A stretch of 64,000 nucleotides of DNA. Source: Rhizaria sp. SCN 62-66. Its lineage: Eukaryota > Rhizaria, unplaced. Of the stretch, positions 49,701-58,700 are shown one piece after another (within the stretch, counting starts at the first letter, position 1; the number at the start of each line of letters is the position of its first letter). The notes under the pieces were generated by a model. The model was not told the origin of the DNA. It searched no databases and worked only from the letters and a program-made list of their open reading frames with translations. Location of the stretch: the NCBI GenBank assembly GCA_001724265.1, contig MEDY01000001.1, positions 1-64,000 on the forward strand, read 5' to 3'. Both the position numbers and the translations under genes were made by a program.

Positions 49701-52700
49701 CAGCCACGAGAGCAGTGCGAGTATTCGCAGTCTCGGTTGCAGGTGTTGCTGTAGTGGCATCGCGACGAGCATCCTTCCGCCGACTGCGTTTGACCGCTTT
49801 CACCTCGTTACCGTCGTCTTTAGTCTCTTCAGCAGCCGGTGCAGCAGCCGCAGCAGCTGCAGCAGCGGCTGCATCGCGGCGAACGCGGTGGTGCCTGCGG
49901 TGGCGCGCGCGAAGACTGCGCAGGGCCGCAACATGCACGCCGACTGCTGAGACTGGCAACGGCAATGGGGCGAGACGCTCGGGTTTGTCATCCTCGCTCG
50001 TGTCGTTGACCGTGGGCGCATCGTCGTCGTCAGGAGTCGCCAACGTGTTCTTGTTTGCACGCGCATCAAGTAGGACGTGTGCGTCAAAAGTACCCAGGCG
50101 AACCTCGTACGAGACGTCTGCAAGTGCGCTCATGCGCAACGTCGACTGGTAAAGCGCAAACTGGTCTTGCAACTCCGAGCTCACCACAATATCTTCGCGC
50201 GTGCGAAGCATCGCAGGTGCGAAGACGGGAACCATACTGTCGCGTCGAGCGCGCCCTGGTGGCATCATCGGGCTAACCGCAGCACTGGTGCCAGCGAGTC
50301 CCTGCGCTGATGGAAAAGGGGCGGCAAGCGTGCCAGCCACAACGCGGGCGCGTGGGACTGCAGCAACAACAGCGGTGGGGTCAACGGCAGCAGCTTCAGC
50401 TTCCGACAGCGAAACAATCTTCGCGGCGTCAACTGCATCATCCCACTGGGCTAAGCCGGCCTCCGCGACCGCAGAAAGTGCGAGGGCCTGTGCTGGCGTC
50501 ACAGTCGCCGTGATAGAGTCAATCGCAAGCGCCAAGCGCCGCGTTACCAGCACGCGACATGGGTCAGGTGCAAATACGCTCGTCATCGTCAGCGAGATAG
50601 GCGAAACAAAAATACCCGTCACACAGGCACCGGTGTCCAACGCAGTCGAGTTGCTGTTGACGGGGTGAATTTTGAACGACTGGGGCACCGCTGCTCCCGG
50701 AAGTGGCGGCGGCAGCGCACGCCAACGACCTTCGCGGAGTGCAACCGTCGTGACTGCAGCTTGGGTACCGTCGGCAACATTATCAGTATCACTTAGGGTG
50801 GATGACGACGGCTTCGTTGGCGCAGGTGCCTCAAGTGCAGCGTCAGTTGGCAGTGCGACTACGATCGGGCTGACGTCGACCGTGACTTGGCTGAATTGCG
50901 GCGTCGCAAAGAGCCCTACATGCGCAGTTTCGGCGCGGATCACAGTTGTCGTCGCACTCGCAGGCAGCGCCGCATCCAGTTGCGGCCCACACGCAGACGG
51001 GTAGAGCAGACGCGGGAGCGCAATCGCAGCGCCGGCGACATCGACGGAGAGCTTTGTCTCGGAGTGACGCGGAAGGCGGCAGCGAGGCATCACATTCACT
51101 CTGCCCATGCCACTGGCAGCAGCAGCAGCCGCGAGGGGGGCGTTCACTGTGGCGATGAATTGCTCATTGTCAGTGGCAAAAGCTCGTGTGGACTCGACAA
51201 AAGAACGGAGATTCACGCCGCCGGCGCGCACAAGCTCTTCTTCCATCACAGCAGCGGTCGCGCCCATGAAGTAGTTCTGCATAAACGTCCAAAACGGGCG
51301 CGCAAGGTGTCCGTGCGCCGACATGCGGGCACCCTCGAGACTGAGCTTGATGCGGTTGCAGTCGCGAGTAACATCCTGCGCGCCTATGTCACTGTGGCTC
51401 GGCACAGTGTGCCGCTCGGCGCCCTGGATGAAGCCGAACTCAAAGCGGCGCACAGCGAGCAAGGTATGAGCGACGTGTCGCACGGTCACCACTGCCAAGC
51501 CGGTCTCGGCCGTGAGCACGTTCGACTGAATCTGAGCGTCAAGCGCCTCTAAGTCAGGGCCAAGCGCAGACGGCCTGCCGGCCGCCAACGAAAGCCCACT
51601 GCTCGCCACCGACGGGGGCGGAGGCACCTGGGTAATAATCGGCGACAAAGGGGCCGCATGACCACGCGTGCCTTTAGCGGGTGAAGTCATTACGGACTGT
51701 GAGGCGTTCGCGGGGGCAGGAGATGATGGGACAGCTGCGGCGGGCAAGTGCGCCAAGCCCAGACCAAACAGGCCCAAACCAAGCCCCGCAGTCGTGCTTG
51801 AGGGAACCAGCGCGGAGTCGTCATCGTCCACTCTAGCGGACGGCGCGTCCAAGACTGGCTCTACAGTTGGCTCTGGCGGGGGCGGCGGCACCACAGGCGC
51901 CACAGGCGCGAGCTCCGCAACAGAGGCGCGCTGCGAAAGCGCGATACCAGCAAGAACCTGCTCGGGCGAAACCGCGCGCGTCGCCTCAATGAGAGTGTCG
52001 ATGTCCGCAGGATCGAACGAGAGGTCAGTGCCACCGTACCCGCTCGCCGCTGCCGTCACCGAAATCGCGGCCGCCAACAGCGACGTCTCCACGGAGTTCG
52101 TGTCCGCCTCAGATGTTGCAGTGGCGGCAATCGCGAGCGTGTCGTCATGAGAGACTTCACCGGGCGCCGCGTCATGCAGCTCGAGTTCCATCGCAATCGT
52201 GTCGTGCTCCTCAGCCACGTCCGTGCCGACCGCGTCCTGCACAGCAGAGCGCGCCTCCGCGGCCGCGCGCACCGTCGCAGGCAAAGGAATTCCGGCGCTA
52301 AACGCACCGGAGTTACCTGTGCCAGCGCCACTGCCTAGCGCAGCGCTTGACCCGGTGGCGGCAGCCGTGGCGGCGCTCGTAGTGTTGAGCGCTGAGTCCG
52401 TCAGCGCAGTGGCGTCGAGCTCAGTCACAAGAACGGAGCCGCCAGCAATGACAGTCTGGGGCAGCAGCGCGGCAGAGCCCGTCTGCGGCGGCGGCGCGCG
52501 CTCGCCGAACTTTTCGCTCCGCTGGATCGCGGCCAAGACGTCGGCGTTCGCGGCCATGCGTGCCGCGCCAAGAGTCTTGCTAATGTAGCCGACAGTCGCG
52601 ACGGGCAGCCGCAGCGGCACCGAGACTGGGATGCGGGCCGCATGCACCGGTGCGTCGGGAAGGTCGGCGGGAGAAACGACAGCCAATCGTGCAAGCGGAT

Positions 52701-55700
52701 GGCGATAGGGCAGCAGAACGTGCGCAGACAAGTCGTCGGCGGCGAAGCTGTACTCGGCCTGTGCATGTGCAGGGGTGTAGCTCAAGTAGGGGATCTTCGC
52801 CGCCACGCTCAGCAGCGGGCCCTTCAGCATAATGTAGGTGTCGTTGAGCAAGTCGTTAGCGGCGTTAAGCACGTGTGCCTCGTTGGCCAGCACAAACACC
52901 TCGGGCTGCTCCACAGTCATCGTCACCGACATCTCCCAGGGCGCAAACCAGAGAGGTGATCGCGGGTCATAAGGCAGCGCCAGGTCTGTCTGCGCTGCTC
53001 GGCGCTGGCCAAAAACGCTCCAGTGCGCCGACAGGTCTCCCAGCAGCTGGATCTGGTCGTTTAAGAACCACACGCGCACAGGCACGGCGGCGGCCGGGTC
53101 CGCGGGCAGCGGCGCTGACGGCGGGAGAGCCGGCGCGGCGGGCTCGAGCACGCGCGGCGGCCAGATCTGCGAGTCTGACGCGGCGGCCGCGCGCCAGGGC
53201 CGGAGAACCTCGCTGTCCATGACCGCGTCGACGTCGAGCAGCGGGGCCGCGCCAGAGCCGAGCGGACCGGCGTGCATCGCCATGACGGCGGCCGACGCGG
53301 CGCCGTTGTTCACAGGGTACCGCTGTGTGTAGCGCATCGTCAGGTCGCAGCTATCGAGCATCACACAACCGCTTGCGGGCACTTCCACGGGCTCCGGTGC
53401 GGCGAGTGCCGCATCCCCTGCTGTGGCGTCACCAGCCTGTGTAAGCGCGACGGGCACGGCCGTGGTGAGCGCCGTGGCGTGCTTGAGTGAGGTCGTGACC
53501 GTGGCGGAGCGGAAGCGCGCCTGGACATCCATGAGCGTGCAATCCGCAGCGTGAATCGGGTTTGCCGTGCCAACATAGAAGATCGCAGAGCTGGAGCCCA
53601 GTGATAACGTCACGTTGCCGGTGTCGTTGGCGTGCGGCCACAGGGCTGCGGGCGACGCACCAAGGCCAGCAGTGCCACTGTCGGCAGTTGTGGGTTCAGA
53701 GGCGTCGACAAGCTCCGGATACAACTGTGCGAGGCGTGACGCCTCCGCAAAAGGCAGCGCCACAGCCGACGCAGCCTCGAACACCACGTCCACAGTCATG
53801 TCAAAGTACGGTGCGTACATGAGATCAATCGGCGCGGCGTCAGCCTCGCCCTCAGGCATCGCTGGGAAACCACCACGCGCGCGCAACGCCACGAGTGCGT
53901 CCGAATAGCCGCGCACGGCCGCACTGCGCACGGAGTCGCGGCGCGCCTCGCGCACCTTCCGCTGTTGCGCGGCTGCACGGCGGGGATTCTGCGCGCCCGC
54001 TGCGTTCGCGCCAGAGCTTAACACAGCGCGCTGCCACGCGCGCGCGTTGGCCGACGCCAGTGCGGCAGCCAGACGGCCCTCGGCATATTGCTCGAAGCTC
54101 TCGTCTGCGCGCGCCAGCACAGGTTGGTTCTCCATTGCGGAGGGCATGAAGTACGTCTGCAGCAGCGCGCGGTGGTGGTCGTGCCACGCGCCATACTCGG
54201 TCGCAGCAGGGCGGTGAAACGACACCATCATCCGAGTGCGCGGACACGCGGCGCGCACTTTACCCGGAGAGAGCGGGCCAGCGAACAGCATCGCCAACGC
54301 GGCGGCGTGCGCTGTGGGCAGGCTCCAGCTCTCACGGTGCGCGCCGCGAACGCTGGCCAATGCGGAAAGCGCGACCGGCAGCGGCGCAGTCGCTGCCGCG
54401 CCATCGATCGCGTCCCGCTTACCGCCTCGGCGTAATCCCATCACACGACTGCGCACGCCGCGCAGGTTGCTCGTCATGATGCTGTCGCGCAGTGAGGACA
54501 GCGCGCGGCGCGGAAACGATGTCATCTGCGCGAGCATAGCGCGCGCGCCGCGGCGCCGGGATTTGCCAGGACCTGTTGCGGCAGAGGAAAACTCGGACGC
54601 GAAGTCGGAAGGCGAGTAGCCCAGCTCGAGAGCGTCGGCAGGCATGCCGTCGTCGCTGCTAAAGCTGTCGCTTCCGCTGCTGCTGTAGTCGTCGTCCGTA
54701 GATGTTTCTGCCTCAATCGCATCGGCCATGGCGGCGTCGGCGGTTGCGGCGTCGAGCGCAGCAGACAGCGCGGCGTGAGTCTGTGGACGCAAAAGCAGTG
54801 CCTTGCGGAGCACAGCCGACAACGGCAGGGGGGCGTCAACGCAGTAGCGAACTGAAAGCTCGGCACAGGAGAAAATAACGTGGTGGTACGGCCGTGGCGC
54901 ACCGAGTGGCAACATCGCAGCAGCCGCGGTGGCCTGGCCTGGCGGTGAGAGGTCAATCCGCACGGGGCGCATCGTCGGCACAGTGCCAATGCGCACGCCG
55001 CTGGCATCGGGCGCCTGCTCATCAGTGAGTTGCGGGAACAGAGACGCAGGCAGCAGAACATCGTACGATCCCTGCGTCAACACGTCGTAGCGTCGCGCCA
55101 CGCCGCTTCCTGCTGGCCCGTGTCCCGTCGGTGCTGCCACGGGCGCCGCGACGTCGTCGGGACACCGCGGCGGCGGCGGGATGTCGAAGCGCGCATTGCG
55201 AGTTGACGTGGAGCCCGCGTCGGCGGCGGTGGCTGCGGCGACAGCGGGCTCGAACCCGGGGTCCGCGACGATGCGCTTGACCTGCTTGCTGGCGGAGACA
55301 GATGTCGTCGCGACAGAACCCGACGCCACGGTAGCCGCAGACGCAGCGCCGAGCGGACCCAGTGCGGTGCCCGTGGTGGGCACGGTCAGCGGGCCCGGCT
55401 GCGCGAACGTCGCAGTGACGTCAGGGTACGGCGTCGCCAGCGAGCTAAAGGGCGTCGCAACGGCGTCCACAAACGTGCGCAGGATGTCCGTCGGGAACGG
55501 CGCGTTGGCCGCGGCGGCGCGCGTGGCGGCGTCTGCGGCGTCGATCACGGCGTCGTCGGCCGCGTCGCCGCCCGCTAGCCCGCGCAGCGCTGTCTCTGCA
55601 ACTGCGTGCATGCGCAGGATGAGCCGCTGCCGGAACACCGCCACTTCGACGGGGTCCAGCTCCTCGGCAGGCACCGCGGTGTGCGCGGCCACCGTTGTCG

Positions 55701-58700
55701 CGGCATTCGCGGCGGCCGCAGCAGCGGCAGCGGTGGCGGAGGCGGGGACGGGCCGAGCGCCGCCATTGTTAGCAGACCCGCCGGACGCGATGAACGACCC
55801 CGCCGCGTGCTCGAGCGAGGGCGGCGCGTCGGGCAAATCCGGCCGCGCGCCGTGGAAGGCGGTCAACGCGTCCTTGCGCGCGGCGTCGCCGTCGACGGCG
55901 TCCACCACCGTCGCGCTCGCGCCGGCGACCTCGGGCGCGGGGGCCAGGTCCAGCGGCAACGCGGCCAGGCCGCCGCTCGGCCCCGCGGCGGCAGCGGACG
56001 GAGACGTGGACGTTGAAGAGGGCGAGGCCGCGAAACCGGGCGCTACGGTGCGCGCGCGGCCGGAGAGCAGCGACGAGGCCAGGTTCGACCAGCTGCGCGC
56101 GCCGGACGAGAGCGTCGAGCTCCGCGACACAGGCATCGCTGCGCCGTCCTCTTCTTCGTCCTCATCGTCCTCGGCGACTGTCGCCTTCGCGTCGGCGTCG
56201 GCCTCGGCGGCGGCGACAGCTGCGCCGGCTTCGGCGTGCTGCGAGGCCGCTTCGGAGACAGAGTTCGCGATCAGCTTCGTCTCCATTGTCGGGGCCGTGC
56301 TTGTGTTAGCAGGCGTGTCAGTAGTAGCGTCTGCGGCAGCCGTGTCTGCGGCAGCCCCGTCTGCGGCCGCGGCCGCGGTGCGCCGGTCGCGCGTGCCCTG
56401 CAGCAGCGCGGCACGGTGCGCGCGCAGCGACGCCGTGCCAGCGCCAGCGCCCGTCACACCGGGACTGCCGCCGGGGGGCGCGCGCGAGTCACCACCGAGG
56501 AGCGCGGTGGCGGCGGACTTGCTGCGGAGCCCCGGCGTGCCTGGCGAGCCACCCAGAGAGCCCGGGAGGCTACCTACCACGACTGCCGATTGAGCGTGGG
56601 CGTGCAGCTGCGCGGGCTGTGGCGATGACGGTGTGGCCGCGCCGCGGTCAGAGGTGTGCGGGGGGGGTCCCACCAAGGGCGCGGAGGGCGCGCTCATGCG
56701 CACAGCGTCCGACGCTGAAGACGACGACGACGACGCGTCCGCAGGAGCGCTCGCGGCGGAGGCCGCAGCAGCAGAGCTTCCTGCGTTGGTGTTCGCTGTC
56801 ACTGCCGAGGTCGGCACGACGGGAACGGACTGGACGGCGGCGACCTCGCTGACGGTAGGCACCGCGGTAAACGCGGGGTCGTGGATGTCTACCGCGTTGG
56901 CCGCGGCGGCGGAGGCGGCGACGCAGGCCGTGTGCAGCTCACCGAGCCGCGCCTTCTCACGCGCCGCGGCGGCTGTGTCGGGCACGTGCGCGTCGTTGCT
57001 CTGCAGGTAGACAACGGCGCCGCGCAGCGTGCACTCGCTGACGCCCGTGTAGTGGACGAGCACTGGGGACAGCGCGAAGTCCCACGGACACGCCGCGCGC
57101 GGGGGCAGCCGCAGACTGGGCGCCACGCCCGTGCCCGGTGCGGTGTGCGCGGCAACAGCGGCCGCGCGCCCGCGCGCACGCGCGTTCGCAATAGGCGCGG
57201 CGGGCCGCAGACTAGCAGCGCTAAAGAGCCGCCGAGCCATGTCGAGCGCGCCGAAAACGACGTCCGCGTCGGCCTCGCGCGCAGACTCGGCGTCGTCGTC
57301 TTTGGCGCCGGCCGCGGCGTCCTTCTCGGCGGTATCAGCGGCTGCGGCGCTGCCCGCCGCCGAGTCTGGCTCGCCGTGGACGTCGGCGGCCTCGGTGATG
57401 CGAGCCGTATGCACGAGCGCGACCGAGTCCGCCTTGAAGACGAAGAACTGCGGTAGACGCACGGTGCCGACGACGACGGCGAGCGACTTGACGCGCACAC
57501 TGGTGACCGGGAACCACGAGTAGAAGCCCGGCAGCGGCGGCAGCGACGCGAGAGCACCGCCCAGTGCAGTCGCAACGGGCAGCGGCTGCAGCACGCGCCC
57601 CGGCTCGGCCCCCGCGCGCACCGCGGCGGCGCCCTCGGCCGACGGGGACGACAACGCGTCGCTGCCGCCGCTACGGTCCGCCGTCGCCGCCGGGTGCGCT
57701 GAGCCGGGCGCAACGGCGACGGCGGCGGGCGCGGCAACTGCGCAACGCCACCAGTGGTCTGGCCGCGGCAGCACCCGGCCCAAGTACGCCAGGAACGACC
57801 GCGACTGCCGCGCAGGCACCTGCAGCAACACTGTCTTACTGCGCGCATTGCTGGTTTGACCGTCGGCGCCAGCTTCACCGCGCGGCGTGGCGGTGAGCGC
57901 AAGTACCGTGGGCGCGGCGGCGGCGCGGCGGCGGGCGAGCGCGGCGCGGCGGCCCGCGGGCGTGTATGGCGCGCGCACAGCGGGGCGCGTCAGCCAGCGC
58001 AGCAAAGACGTCAGCGAGTCGGCGGCGCGCGCACGGGCCGTGGTTTGCTGTGCGGGGGCGCGCGGCGGGTGGCGAGCCCAGAGGCCGCCCCAGAGAGCGT
58101 GGGCAGTGTTGCCGCCGCTAGCCTTGTTATTCGCCACCGGGATAGCGTTGTTGGGCGCGTCGCCACTGCTGCCGCCGCCGTAGTTGTTGTTGTGCGGACT
58201 GAGTGCGTCGTCCCCATTATTGGCGCCATTGTTGCTGTAATCATTGCCGCCGTGGCCGTCGAGATCGTCGTCGTCATGGTCATGATAGTCATCGTCGAAA
58301 TCATCTTCGTTGTCGTCATCGTCGTCGTAGTCCTCGTCGCTCAAATGCTCATCGTTGTTATTCCTATCGCCGTCCTCAGCAGCGTGTCTGTTAAGCATGT
58401 CACTCAAGCCACCATCACCAGCGCCGCCATTGCCGTTGCTGCTGCCGCCACCCACAGCCGAATTGTGTGCCGCGCTGCGAGCTTGCCTGCGCGCCGCGCG
58501 CGCGCCGCTGCTCCACGCTGCGCCTGCGGCGATGCCCGCGGCGGCGGACACGGTGTGCTGCCGAGCCCGTGCATGGGGCGCGACGGGCGCGTCCTCCAGC
58601 GCCGCTTCCGCAGCGGCGGCGGCGGCGCCCTCGCCGAACTCGAAAAACGCCTCGAGCGCGGCGCTGTCTTCCTCGTCGCTGCGGTCACCGCTGTCGCGGT